Positions 22,136-31,017 are shown, counted from the first letter of the stretch. The stretch: 33,772 nucleotides of DNA from Butyrivibrio sp. (GCA_024690635.1 JAILOW010000028.1:1-33772); one strand, 5' to 3'. Translations and numbers: made by a program. Notes: a model not told the origin generated them from the sequence alone.

Positions 22136-22159
22136 ATAGCATGTGGATAATCCCCCGAA

Positions 22160-22191
22160 GGTACCTTGGTTTTCAAGGTAGTGTCTTTTTT
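22160..22191 (+). terminator. Weak terminator between flgN and flgK
   Basis: TACCTTG (22162-22168) pairs with CAAGGTA (22174-22180), followed 4 bases later by a T run (22186-22191). The gap weakens it, so partial readthrough into flgK is likely. I see no separate promoter before flgK. Confidence 0.5.
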
Positions 22192-22220
22192 ACGCCCTTT
22201 TTTACGGAGGTCACAGTTTT

Positions 22221-23879
22221 ATGTCTTTAATGGCCAACTTATATGTCGGTACATCAGGTCTTCAGGTATCACAGAACGCACTTAATACAACTTCCCACAA
22301 CATGGCCAACATAGATACCGAAGGCTATACCAGGCAGCAGGTATCACAGGGAACAAGAGCTTATCAGACTCTTGAGAAAAAGATCGAGTGCATCGCCTGG
22401 AAGCAGATAGGAACCGGCGTTAACTACAATAATTGTAAGCAGGTGAGAAGTAGCTTCCTTGATCGTTCTTACAGAACAGAGAACGGAAGGTACGAATTTT
22501 ATGATGTTTCCATAAAAGCACTTGAAGAAATAGAAGATCAGCTTCAGGAAATGAACGGATCGGAATTTGCGGATTCTCTTAACAACCTTTGGGTTTCGGT
22601 TCAGGAGCTGGATAAAGATCCTTGTTCAGCAGTTACTCAGAGCGCTTTTGTAACAAGAGCCAATGAGTTCCTTACAAGAGCAAAGAGCGTTTACGACGGA
22701 CTTGTAAGCTATCAGGAAAACATGGATTCCACCATAAAAGGTATGGTAGAAAACATCAACAAGATCGGCGACCGCATCAGAGAGCTGAATGAAGAGATTG
22801 TAAGCATTGAGTCCGGCAAACAGGAGAAAGCAAACGATCTTAAGGATGAAAGAAACATGCTTCTTGACGAACTTGCTGAGTACGGCAAGATCGAGTATAC
22901 AGAAGATATCTTCGGAAATGTATCGGTTCTTTTTGAAGGATCTTCCTTTATATCAACGGATCATGTTAATCATATAGGAATAGATACAACTCTTGTCAGC
23001 AGTGTGGGTTATGCAACACCCTATTGGGAGTACGCAGCAAGGACTGAGGTTAATCCCGACGGCAGCGAGACTGTTGTATCCATAGACGGAGGTCTTTTAT
23101 ACGACCTGACACAGACCATATCCACAACTACCAATACCGATATAGGTAAGCTCAGATCAGTACTCCTTGCAAGAGGCGATCACAACGCAACCTACCACGA
23201 TATTACAGAGGATGTGGACTATTACAACAACAATATCGCCCAGTCAGTCATCATGAATGTCGAGGCTGAGTTCGATCAGATGATACACAACATCATGACA
23301 GCAATAAATGATGTTCTTGAGAAGGCTGAGAGTAATCCCGCATTTATCGATGAAGATGCCGGACAGCTCAAAGACTTTACATTATTCAAAGTTGCAAACG
23401 AAGAGGACGCTCTTATCTACGATATTTCCGATGAGAAGCCTGCAGGATCCGTTCTTACGGGATTTACCATAAAGAACACCATCATAAATCCTACATTTTT
23501 ACAGGATCCCACAGTGTTTTCCTACAGAACTGTGGATGGCAACGAAGATAACTACACAACTACGAAATTAAAACAGGCCTTCACAGACGAAAAATACGTA
23601 CTTAACCCCAATGTGGCAACAAGAAACAACTTCATTAACTACTACAACGCACTGGTTTCACAGGTTGCCAATTCCGGTGATGTTTACACCAGCGTAAGAA
23701 GTGCACAGGAACAGACAGTATCGGCTATCAGTCAGGCAAGAGAACAGATCGTCGGCGTATCCAGTGATGAGGAACTTGAGTTTATGATCATGTTCCAGAA
23801 CGCCTACAATGCATCCAGCCGTTACATCAACGTAGTAAGCGAAATGCTTGAGCATCTGGTAACAACCCTTGGTTCATGA
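22221..23879 (+). CDS. flgK: FlgK, hook-associated protein 1 (first copy)
   Basis: The 552-residue protein starts with the conserved flagellar rod/hook N-terminus (SGLQVSQNALNTTSHNMANIDTEGYTRQ) and ends with the matching coiled-coil segment (FMIMFQNAYNASSRYINVVSEMLEHLVTTLG). A long helical region (residues 90-215) with IRELNEEIVSIESGK and DERNMLLDELAEY is characteristic of FlgK. FlgK sits at the hook-filament junction and is exported by FlgN. ACGGAGGT precedes the ATG. A second flgK follows 15 bases on, so one of the two may have a specialised role. It contains several cysteines (ECIAW, NNCKQ, DPCSAV), unusual for an exported filament protein. Confidence 0.92.
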   Translation: MSLMANLYVGTSGLQVSQNALNTTSHNMANIDTEGYTRQQVSQGTRAYQTLEKKIECIAWKQIGTGVNYNNCKQVRSSFLDRSYRTENGRYEFYDVSIKALEEIEDQLQEMNGSEFADSLNNLWVSVQELDKDPCSAVTQSAFVTRANEFLTRAKSVYDGLVSYQENMDSTIKGMVENINKIGDRIRELNEEIVSIESGKQEKANDLKDERNMLLDELAEYGKIEYTEDIFGNVSVLFEGSSFISTDHVNHIGIDTTLVSSVGYATPYWEYAARTEVNPDGSETVVSIDGGLLYDLTQTISTTTNTDIGKLRSVLLARGDHNATYHDITEDVDYYNNNIAQSVIMNVEAEFDQMIHNIMTAINDVLEKAESNPAFIDEDAGQLKDFTLFKVANEEDALIYDISDEKPAGSVLTGFTIKNTIINPTFLQDPTVFSYRTVDGNEDNYTTTKLKQAFTDEKYVLNPNVATRNNFINYYNALVSQVANSGDVYTSVRSAQEQTVSAISQAREQIVGVSSDEELEFMIMFQNAYNASSRYINVVSEMLEHLVTTLGS

Positions 23880-23894
23880 TTAAGGAGATAGGTT

Positions 23895-25751
23895 ATGACC
23901 TCTCAATTTTTCGGACTTAATATCGCAGCTTCAGGACTCAGAGCAGCCAATGCTTCCCTGAACACAACAGCAAACAACATATCAAATGCCAACACCGATG
24001 GCTACACCAGACAGAAGGTGAATCAGCAGGCAACAGATGCCCTTAGGGTATTTGCTACCTACGGCTGTGCCGGCGCCGGTGTTGATACTATTGCAATTGA
24101 AAGAGTAAGAGACAGCTTTTACGATGTTAAGTTTAGAAACAACGAGTCTTTACTTGGAATAGTAAGCCAAAAGAACTATTACAACGGACTTATAGAAGAG
24201 TATCTTGATGATGACGGAACAACCGGATTCTCGACTCTTTTCAACAAGATGGAAGCATCTCTTGAGTCAGTAATGACGGCAGCGGGAACTTCTGAGACCA
24301 AGGCAGCCTTCGTATCCAGCATGAAGAGTATCACAGAGTATTTCAACAATATCTACACAGCTCTTCAGAACGAGATGGCTGATGTAAATGCAGAGATCAA
24401 GCTTGCAGCCGACAGAGTAAGCTCTATTGCTCAGGAGATCGCATCATTAAACAAGCAGATCAATATCATCGAGATGACAGGCACCACAGCCAATGAGCTC
24501 AGAGATAAAAGAGATGTCCTTATCGATGACCTTTCCAAGATCGTTTCCGTTGAAACCAAGGAAACACCTATCATTGACGAGACTCAGCCCGACAGAGAAA
24601 CAGGAGCCACAAGATTCCAGGTTTGGGTGGCAGGCTCCTACGAGTTGGTTGATACCTATGAATACAAGCAGATGATCTGTGTGGCAAGAGCTTCGGATGC
24701 TTCCACCAATCAGAATGATATAAAGGGTCTTTACGACATTAAGTGGGGACACAGCGGATTTAAGGATGGCGATGATATAAAAGAGCTGTCGGATTTTGCT
24801 CTTGACTCACAGCTTATAGGAGGAGAGCTTCAGGGACTTCTGGCCATCAGAGACGGAAACAACGGCCAGTATTTCCACGGCAGAAGCACTGACGGCGGAG
24901 TGGTAACACACCTTGACGGATCTGTTACCGTAGAAGTTAAGATTGACGCCGAGTACCTTAAGGATATGTCCAAGTGCACCATTCCCAAGGACGGTTCCAT
25001 AAAGATCGGTGCCAAGAATTATAAATATGACAGCTGGGAATACGACGGAGATTCCACATTTACTTTCAGGATCGATCCCGAGAGCCTTACAAGTATCCCT
25101 GATGACAACAAGAATGTATTTATCGGATATTCCAATTCCTATCAGGGCCTTCCTTACTACATGGCCCAGATGAACGAGTGGATCAGACAGTTTTCAAGCG
25201 AAGTAAACAATATCATGGTATCCGGATATACTTCCGATTCCCTTGACGGTGTAAACCTTTTGACAGGTGCCATGGATAACAACTCCATTGCTCAGTACAG
25301 CTACGAAGAGCTCACAACTCTTTCCGAAAACAAGGGCTACTACAACTTAAGAGGCGGAAACTTCACAGTAAATAACGTGGTTTTAAATGACTCAGACAGA
25401 CTTGCCACCAAGTCCGATATCACAGAAGGCGAATCTGAGTTTGGCAATCTGACTGCTCTTAAGAATATCATGGATACAAAAGAGATCTTCAGAGGATCCA
25501 GTGCCGGAGAGTTCCTGACCAAGGTTCTTGCTGATGTGGCGCTCAACAAGAGTAATTCCCAGACTCTTGAAGATACTTATTTATCACTTGAAAACACCAT
25601 CGCCAATCAGAGACTTTCGGATTCCGGCGTTGATGAAGACGAAGAAGCTTCAAACCTTGTAAAATACCAGAATGCATATACTCTTTCATCCAAGATGATC
25701 CAGACACTTACTGAAGTTTATGACAGACTGATATTGGAAACCGGCGTATAA
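23895..25751 (+). CDS. flgK: FlgK, hook-associated protein 1 (second copy)
   Basis: The 618-residue paralogue starts GLNIAASGLRAANASLNTTANN followed by ISNANTDGYTRQKVNQQ, and ends ASNLVKYQNAYTLSSKMIQTLTEVYDRLIL. It has the FlgK coiled-coil and DKRDVLIDDLSKIV element. The central, surface-exposed domain (residues about 225-500) is longer than in the first copy and unrelated by eye. AAGGAGA precedes the ATG and only 15 bases separate the two genes. Tandem flgK pairs may form a mixed or alternative junction. A hairpin after the stop and a sigma-28 site separate it from flgL. Confidence 0.9.
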   Translation: MTSQFFGLNIAASGLRAANASLNTTANNISNANTDGYTRQKVNQQATDALRVFATYGCAGAGVDTIAIERVRDSFYDVKFRNNESLLGIVSQKNYYNGLIEEYLDDDGTTGFSTLFNKMEASLESVMTAAGTSETKAAFVSSMKSITEYFNNIYTALQNEMADVNAEIKLAADRVSSIAQEIASLNKQINIIEMTGTTANELRDKRDVLIDDLSKIVSVETKETPIIDETQPDRETGATRFQVWVAGSYELVDTYEYKQMICVARASDASTNQNDIKGLYDIKWGHSGFKDGDDIKELSDFALDSQLIGGELQGLLAIRDGNNGQYFHGRSTDGGVVTHLDGSVTVEVKIDAEYLKDMSKCTIPKDGSIKIGAKNYKYDSWEYDGDSTFTFRIDPESLTSIPDDNKNVFIGYSNSYQGLPYYMAQMNEWIRQFSSEVNNIMVSGYTSDSLDGVNLLTGAMDNNSIAQYSYEELTTLSENKGYYNLRGGNFTVNNVVLNDSDRLATKSDITEGESEFGNLTALKNIMDTKEIFRGSSAGEFLTKVLADVALNKSNSQTLEDTYLSLENTIANQRLSDSGVDEDEEASNLVKYQNAYTLSSKMIQTLTEVYDRLILETGV

Positions 25752-25764
25752 AGAAATAAAAAGC

Positions 25765-25795
25765 GAAACACCTGCAGTTTTTTTGCAGGTGTTTC
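25765..25795 (+). terminator. Strong 12-bp hairpin after the second flgK
   Basis: GAAACACCTGCA (25765-25776) and TGCAGGTGTTTC (25784-25795) are exact complements with a T-rich loop. The following bases are TTAAG rather than a T-run, so termination is uncertain. The -35 box of the flgL sigma-28 site starts right after it. Confidence 0.6.
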
Positions 25796-25796
25796 T

Positions 25797-25823
25797 TAAG
25801 TTATGGGGATAAACTGTCGATAT
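25797..25823 (+). promoter_or_regulatory. Sigma-28 promoter of flgL
   Basis: TAAG (25797-25800), exactly 15 bases, then GTCGATAT (25816-25823). It differs from the consensus at three bases but the spacing is right and the site is between a hairpin and flgL, 80 bases before its ATG. Confidence 0.5.
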
Positions 25824-25902
25824 AATCATTGAAAATCTTATAGTCTGCATGGATGCGTTTATTTTTGGAGGACAAGGATGGTCCGATTTCCGGAGGATTA
25901 CT

Positions 25903-28017
25903 ATGCGCATCACTAACAAAATAATGCAGAACAATTCCCTGTATAACATTAATAATAATAAGATCAGTGAAGATCAGCTCAACACTATGATGTCCACAGG
26001 CAAAAAGATCACCCGTCCTTCGGATGATCCTGTCATTGCCATCAGAGCTCTGCGCCTTCGCAGCAACGTTACACAGCTCTCACAGTACTATGAGAAGAAC
26101 GTAAAGGATGCCCAGAGCTGGCTTCAGGTTACCGCAGATGCTCTTTCCACAGTTACATCTGTTCTTACAGACTGTGTAAAGCAGGCTACAAAGGGTTCAA
26201 GCAAGGATCTGACCATTGACGATCTTGATACCATCATCACTCAGATGAGTGCTCTTTCCGATGAGTATTATTCCACGGGTAATGTGGACTACGCCGGAAG
26301 ATATGTCTTTACAGGATACAGGACAGACACCCAGCTGACCTTCAACAAGACCACAACTGCCGATTACACCGGCATCAACGATGATTTTAACGCAGGAAAT
26401 ATCAGCACATCATCCAGAATAACCGGAAAGTGGAATCTGGATTCATCAACTATCCTTGAAGAGGACACTCCCGGATACTACGAGAGCGATATTATAGAAA
26501 AAACTGTGGGAAGGCTCCGTCTTTCCTACAACAACATGAATTATGTAAAAGATCAGGTAGAGCAGGGACCGGTACTTAAATACCGCGAAGAGCTGACTCA
26601 GCCCGCTACAAGTTCCGTATCAGGCGGAAGCATGAAGTCTGTAAGCCTTACCTTTAAGGATGAGATCGGAAAGACACATTATATGGAAATCCCTGTAAAT
26701 GAAGGAACACAGAACTTTGAGATAGTTAACGGCAATGAAACCTTCAGAGCCACCAAGAACAAGGACGGCTCCTTTACTATCGAGGGAAGAGAAGTAAGAG
26801 AGGACGACTCCATCGCTGAGTACAAGATCGGCCTTACTGCAGACGGAATCGTGGATCCCGATACTTTCTCATCAACAGTTGATTCTGCTCAGGCAGAGAT
26901 GGAACTTGAAAGAACTGTTTCAAGGATCACATATACCAATGGAATAGGCACAGAGCCCAAGACTATTGAGGTTCCACTTCTTCCGTCCGTGGATCAGAGC
27001 TATACCATTAATCTTGATGCAGACGGATATACAGCAACAGTAAACAGTGACGGAACATATACCATTTTCGACGGAAACACCATCTACAATACCGAAGGAA
27101 CCGCAAGTAACGTGGTTGTTCAGGTTACCGGCAACGGAAGTGTACATTCTTCCTACTTGGAGACAAGCCTTACCATTGATGCCGATCACATCATATACAA
27201 CACCAGTTCCGAGGAAGAGATCGATGCCGCTTACAATGATCTTGTAAAGCAGACCGGAAATGTGGCTTATGCGTATTTCAATGCATCCACAGGTGAGATC
27301 ATCATGAACAAGTACCTTGAGAACAAGCTCTCTACACTTCCTGATCTCATAAATGCCAACAGTATCGATGTTGTATACGACAAGAAGGAGTGGGATAAAG
27401 GTGATATCAGACCTGAGAACCTCTTTGCCTGCTCTTACACCGACGATAACAAAAAGACCATTCTTTACAACAGAGGAAATGCAGGCCATAACATCGCTTA
27501 CGATGTAGGCTTTGCTCAGTCCATAGTGGTTAACACCACAGCAGATGCGGTATTTACCACAGATGTTAAAAGAAATGTGGAAGACCTTCACAATATGCTG
27601 AATGAGTTAAAGCAGATGGACGTTACTGTAAAGACTCTTCAGGCTAAATATGAAGTTGCCAAGACCGACGAGACAAGAGCAAAGATCCAGAACGAAGTTG
27701 ATGCAGCCAAGAAGGCTTATGATTACCTTAGAGAAGAGATCCAGAAAGAGTTCGAGCACAAGATCACTTCCATGCAGAAGGCTCTGGATGTGGCAAACAT
27801 CGCGGTTACAGATAACGGAACCAGATCAAAGAGACTGGACCTTGTGGATTCAAGACTTATGAACCAGACAACAACCTTCAAGAGTCTTCAGTCCGACAAC
27901 GAGGATATAGATATGGCCGAGGCTGCAACCAAGCTCACCACAGCCCAGGTTACCTACGAGGCAAGCCTCATGGCAACAGGTAAGATCAGCCAGACGTCGT
28001 TAATGAACTACATCTGA
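25903..28017 (+). CDS. flgL: FlgL, hook-associated protein 3, unusually long
   Basis: The protein is 704 residues from the ATG at 25903, where CGGAGGA is 6-7 bases upstream; an upstream in-frame ATG at 25849 lacks a site. The N-terminus (MRITNKIMQNNSLYNINNNK, then STGKKITRPSDDPVIAIRALRLRSN) and the C-terminus (QTTTFKSLQSDNEDIDMAEAATKL, ending KISQTSLMNYI) are the flagellin-like coiled-coils of FlgL. Most FlgL proteins are 300-500 residues; here a central domain of about 350 residues (residues 205-555, with several IPVNEGTQNFEI-type strands) is inserted. FlgL joins FlgK to the flagellin filament and is exported by FlgN. Confidence 0.9.
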   Translation: MRITNKIMQNNSLYNINNNKISEDQLNTMMSTGKKITRPSDDPVIAIRALRLRSNVTQLSQYYEKNVKDAQSWLQVTADALSTVTSVLTDCVKQATKGSSKDLTIDDLDTIITQMSALSDEYYSTGNVDYAGRYVFTGYRTDTQLTFNKTTTADYTGINDDFNAGNISTSSRITGKWNLDSSTILEEDTPGYYESDIIEKTVGRLRLSYNNMNYVKDQVEQGPVLKYREELTQPATSSVSGGSMKSVSLTFKDEIGKTHYMEIPVNEGTQNFEIVNGNETFRATKNKDGSFTIEGREVREDDSIAEYKIGLTADGIVDPDTFSSTVDSAQAEMELERTVSRITYTNGIGTEPKTIEVPLLPSVDQSYTINLDADGYTATVNSDGTYTIFDGNTIYNTEGTASNVVVQVTGNGSVHSSYLETSLTIDADHIIYNTSSEEEIDAAYNDLVKQTGNVAYAYFNASTGEIIMNKYLENKLSTLPDLINANSIDVVYDKKEWDKGDIRPENLFACSYTDDNKKTILYNRGNAGHNIAYDVGFAQSIVVNTTADAVFTTDVKRNVEDLHNMLNELKQMDVTVKTLQAKYEVAKTDETRAKIQNEVDAAKKAYDYLREEIQKEFEHKITSMQKALDVANIAVTDNGTRSKRLDLVDSRLMNQTTTFKSLQSDNEDIDMAEAATKLTTAQVTYEASLMATGKISQTSLMNYI

Positions 28018-28034
28018 TGATATAGGGTATCGAA

Positions 28035-28072
28035 GTCACATATTGCCGTGCTTGCACTGGGCAATATGTGAC
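28035..28072. repeat. Nested palindrome with TGCTTGCA core (copy 2)
   Basis: GTCACATATTGCC (28035-28047) and GGCAATATGTGAC (28060-28072) are perfect 13-bp arms. The loop holds GTGC-TT-GCAC. The same plan is seen at 6153-6198. The downstream stretch up to 28160 carries repeated GCGAGCG/GAGCGAAGCG motifs that resemble REP-type sequences. Confidence 0.65.
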
Positions 28073-28193
28073 CTCGAGAGCCGAACAAGGATGAGGAAAA
28101 AAGCCACGCGAGCGTAGTGAGCGGGGCGATTTCCGAATTCTTGTATAATTGTGAGAGCGAAGCGGAACAATTCGTATTATCATCAAATAATTA

Positions 28194-28222
28194 TGGCACT
28201 GGTACGCAATTGCGTATATAAT
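28194..28222 (+). promoter_or_regulatory. Possible fliW promoter with adjacent palindromic operator
   Basis: TATAAT (28217-28222) is a perfect -10 box; the matching -35 position (28194-28199) is poor. The perfect 14-bp palindrome TACGCAATTGCGTA (28203-28216) ends right at the -10 box, in the spacer, where a regulator could act. Other nearby TATAAT (28144-28149) has no -35. Confidence 0.4.
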
Positions 28223-28262
28223 TAATGCGTAGCAATAATCCAAAATATATGGAGGTTACACC

Positions 28263-28721
28263 ATGAAATTAACAACAAGAATTTTTGGCGAAGTAGACAT
28301 TGAGGATAGCAAGATCATCAATTTCCCCAACGGAATAATCGGTTTTCCCGATCTTAAGAGATTTACTCTTCTTCACGATGAGGGCGATGAAGGTGCTGCT
28401 ATCAAGTGGCTTCAGTCTATAGAGGAGCCGGGATTTGCAATGCCTGTCATAGATCCCCTTACAGTATGCCCTGATTACAACCCTCAGGTTGACAAGACAG
28501 AGCTTTCCGAGATCGGAGAACTCAAGGACGAGGAGCTTCTCGTTCTTGTAACAGTAACTGTTCCTCACGACCTTAAAAAGATGACCGTTAACCTTAAGGG
28601 ACCCTTCATCATCAACGTAGCAGATATGAAGGCAACTCAGTCTATCGTAGATAACGATGATTATCCTGTTAAGTTCCCTATTTATGAGATTCTCCAGAAG
28701 AACAAAGAGGCAAAAGCCTGA
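28263..28721 (+). CDS. fliW: FliW, flagellar assembly factor and CsrA antagonist
   Basis: The 152-residue protein has the family signature IINFPNGIIGFPDLKRFTLL and the acidic mid region, with the late segment ITVTVPHDLKKMTVNLKGPFI-like (PHDLKKMTVNLKGP) and PIYEIL at the end. FliW binds flagellin; when flagellin is exported it is freed to bind CsrA and lift CsrA repression of flagellin translation. ATGGAGGT lies shortly before the ATG. csrA follows 45 bases downstream, as in Bacillus subtilis and related bacteria, and the pair are the local regulators of the flagellar block. Confidence 0.95.
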   Translation: MKLTTRIFGEVDIEDSKIINFPNGIIGFPDLKRFTLLHDEGDEGAAIKWLQSIEEPGFAMPVIDPLTVCPDYNPQVDKTELSEIGELKDEELLVLVTVTVPHDLKKMTVNLKGPFIINVADMKATQSIVDNDDYPVKFPIYEILQKNKEAKA

Positions 28722-28766
28722 AAAAGAGATCTTGTACAGTCATAATAACTACGGAAGGAGAGTCAC

Positions 28767-28985
28767 ATGTTAGCATTATCAAGAAAAAAGAATGAAGCAA
28801 TCATCATAAACAACAACATAGAGATCACTGTTCTGGATATTAGGGGAGATCAGATCAAGCTCGGCATCTCCGCACCCAAGGAGATCCCCATTTACAGAAA
28901 AGAAGTTTATGTTCAGATCCAGAATGAGAATAAGGAAGCTACAGCAGATATCGCAGCTATCGATGAGCTGAAAAAGCTCCTGTAA
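28767..28985 (+). CDS. csrA: CsrA, translational repressor
   Basis: The 72-residue protein starts MLALSRKKNEAIIINNNIEI and contains LDIRGDQIKLGISAPKEIPIYRKEVY, the full dimeric CsrA beta fold with the RNA-contacting Leu4-Arg6 and the conserved APKEIPIYRKEVY segment. It binds GGA motifs in target leaders, mainly the flagellin message in this group, and is inhibited by FliW. ACGGAAGGAGAG before its ATG itself has two GGA triplets, so autoregulation is possible. A strong terminator follows 27 bases after the stop. Confidence 0.95.
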   Translation: MLALSRKKNEAIIINNNIEITVLDIRGDQIKLGISAPKEIPIYRKEVYVQIQNENKEATADIAAIDELKKLL

Positions 28986-29012
28986 TTTCCAAAAGGATAA
29001 TAATAAAGACAT

Positions 29013-29048
29013 AAAAAACGATGCACTACAGCTGTGCATCGTTTTTTT
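29013..29048 (+). terminator. Intrinsic terminator of fliW-csrA abutting the next gene's ribosome binding site
   Basis: AAAACGATGCAC (29015-29026) pairs with GTGCATCGTTTT, followed by more T (seven in a row, 29042-29048). The next bases are GGAG, the binding site of the glycosyltransferase gene that starts at 29059. Confidence 0.9.
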
Positions 29049-29058
29049 GGAGCAGGGG

Positions 29059-30252
29059 ATGAATATACTTTATTACAACTGGGACGAATTTAACGGCGAG
29101 GACTGCAGGGATGCCATGATAAGGCTGGGACACGTGGTGGATACCTTCCGCCTGAACCTGCAGGGCTATGTGGTCACCGAGGAGCTGGACAATTTAATAA
29201 GAGAGGCCGCGGATAAACGCAGCGAGGATGGGAAAAGATATTACGACTGTCTTTTCAGTTTTGACTTTTTTCCCAACCTTTCCGAAGTATGCCAGGAATA
29301 TGAACTTCCTTATATTTCCTGGGTTTTTGACTGTCCTCATTACACACTGGATTCTCCTTCCGTAAATAACCCTGTTAACAGGGTATTCCTCTTTGACAGA
29401 ATGCTATATGAAGAAATGCGTCAAAAAGGCATTGATACCGTAAGATATTCACCTCTTGGGGTTAATGAGCTTAGGCTTTCGGAAGTATGCAGAGAGCTTG
29501 ATGCAGAGACAGACGGCCACATCATCTACGAGCATGATGTGTGCTTTCTTGGAAATCTTTATGATAACGAGTATAACTTCTACGATCAGGTAAACTACCT
29601 GCCGGAGGAACTCAAAGGCTATCTTGACGGAGTCATAGCCTCTCAGGAGAGATTTTTCGGAAACGATCTTTTTGGCGACAAGAGCGTTGTTCCCGATGAG
29701 ATGCTCGCTGAACTAAAGAAATACATAAACTTTGAAAACACAGGTGCCTACGGGATAGATTATGACAAAGTCCTTCTTGATATCCTTAGAAAAAAGGTCA
29801 CCGTAAACGAAAGACACAACATTTTAAAGGAAATGGGAAAGCATTTTGATACGGTGCTTTATACCCAGCCCGGGGCCGTACCCATAGAGAATGTAAAAAA
29901 CCTTGGCCTGGCGCATTATGTTCAGAAGATGCCAAGGGTATTTCACAGAAGTAAGATAAATCTCAACATAAACTTAAGATCAATAAAATCCGGTGTATCA
30001 CTTCGCGTGGTTGACGTACTGGCGGCAGGAGGCTTCCTCATAACTTCCTATCAGCCAGAGATCGCGGAGTATTTTGAAAACGGCAAAGATCTTGCCATAG
30101 CCTATACTCCTGAAGATATGGTTGCGCTTACTGCCTATTATCTTGAGCATGAGGATGAGAGAAAAGAGATTGCTTTAAACGGCCAGAAAAAGGTATTTGA
30201 AAACTTTGCTTATAGCAGGCTTCTTACAGACATACTTTCTTCCTGCGGATAA
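29059..30252 (+). CDS. CgeB/DUF3880-type glycosyltransferase in the flagellar cluster
   Basis: The 397-residue protein begins MNILYYNWDEFNGEDCRDAMI and has the layout of CgeB-like glycosyltransferases: an N-terminal Rossmann domain (FSFDFFPNLSEVCQEYELPYISWVFDCPH) and a C-terminal nucleotide-sugar half ending SGVSLRVVDVLAAGGFLITS then YQPEIAEYFENGKDLAIAYT and DERKEIALNGQKKVFENFAYSRLL. GGAG lies 6 bases before the ATG at 29059. Its place between csrA and flaG points to flagellin or cap-protein glycosylation, but that is inferred from position. There is no own promoter visible; it depends on readthrough of the csrA terminator. Confidence 0.8.
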   Translation: MNILYYNWDEFNGEDCRDAMIRLGHVVDTFRLNLQGYVVTEELDNLIREAADKRSEDGKRYYDCLFSFDFFPNLSEVCQEYELPYISWVFDCPHYTLDSPSVNNPVNRVFLFDRMLYEEMRQKGIDTVRYSPLGVNELRLSEVCRELDAETDGHIIYEHDVCFLGNLYDNEYNFYDQVNYLPEELKGYLDGVIASQERFFGNDLFGDKSVVPDEMLAELKKYINFENTGAYGIDYDKVLLDILRKKVTVNERHNILKEMGKHFDTVLYTQPGAVPIENVKNLGLAHYVQKMPRVFHRSKINLNINLRSIKSGVSLRVVDVLAAGGFLITSYQPEIAEYFENGKDLAIAYTPEDMVALTAYYLEHEDERKEIALNGQKKVFENFAYSRLLTDILSSCG

Positions 30253-30431
30253 TCTTCCGACAAATCTTCACCGTAAAAAGAAAGATCATTGTGAGGCCGG
30301 GACACTGTAATAAGCATGAAAAATATTATTTTATAATCGAAAAAACCGATATATGAATTATAACATACGGAAAAATGTCACCTCGTTTATTAATTTTTTA
30401 TTAATTTTCAGATTTTTTGAGCTTTTTACTA

Positions 30432-30458
30432 TAAATTATAAGTGAGGTTTTCCGATAT
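30432..30458 (+). promoter_or_regulatory. Sigma-28 promoter of flaG-fliD-fliS-fliT
   Basis: TAAA (30432-30435), exactly 15 bases, then TCCGATAT (30451-30458), 82 bases before the flaG ATG. A second ACCGATAT (30345-30352), sharing the 13-mer ACCGATATATGAA with the distal flgM site, has only TTAT at its -35 position and is a weaker candidate. The rest of the 288-base gap is AT-rich. Confidence 0.75.
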
Positions 30459-30540
30459 AAGAGATGAGAAATGTTGTATTTTTGACGCTTATTTTTGAAG
30501 TTATAGATGACAGGTTCCTGATTGACATGGAGGTGTAATT

Positions 30541-31017
30541 ATGGGATTGGAAGCAATTAACGGTTTTAGCCCGCTTGTACAGCAGACTCAGGTTAAAGTT
30601 CAGACACAGGATCAGAACCAGGGAAGATCTGAGGTCGTAAATTTTGAAGCAAACGGACTTGGTCAGAATGATGAACTTAAGGTTGAGGCGGCTGATAACT
30701 ACACCGGCTCTAACAGTAGTGACAGCCAGAGCGGAGCACAGTCTTTTTCACAGGGTCAGGCAAGGCTTGAAGCTACTGAGGAACAGATCCAGGCTGATAA
30801 TGAAAAGATCAGGAAAGCCATTTCTGAGATGACTAAGAAGGTTCAGTCCAATACTGAAGCTGTCTTTGGCATACATGACAAAACAAACAGAGTAACCATC
30901 AAAATGGTTGATAAAGAAACAAAGAAGGTTATCAAGGAATTCCCGCCGGATGAGACGCTTGACATGATCGCAAAGGTATGGGAGATTGCCGGTATCATGG
31001 TGGACGAAAAGAGATAA
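30541..31017 (+). CDS. flaG: FlaG family protein
   Basis: The 158-residue protein has a Gln/Ser-rich, low-complexity N-terminal half and a C-terminal FlaG domain (residues 100-158: SNTEAVFGIHDKTNRVTIKMVDKETKKVIKEFPPDETLDM). FlaG proteins sit upstream of fliD in many bacteria and affect filament length. GGAGGT lies before the ATG. It is the first gene of the cap operon, behind a sigma-28 promoter and 68 bases before fliD. The N-terminal extension is longer than in most FlaG proteins (around 110-130 residues). Confidence 0.9.
   Translation: MGLEAINGFSPLVQQTQVKVQTQDQNQGRSEVVNFEANGLGQNDELKVEAADNYTGSNSSDSQSGAQSFSQGQARLEATEEQIQADNEKIRKAISEMTKKVQSNTEAVFGIHDKTNRVTIKMVDKETKKVIKEFPPDETLDMIAKVWEIAGIMVDEKR

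Noticed and set aside
26920..27591. 223-codon minus-strand frame within flgL
   Set aside because: It is antisense to a well-supported flagellar gene and its translation is a string of Val, Gly, Ile and Cys with no family resemblance.
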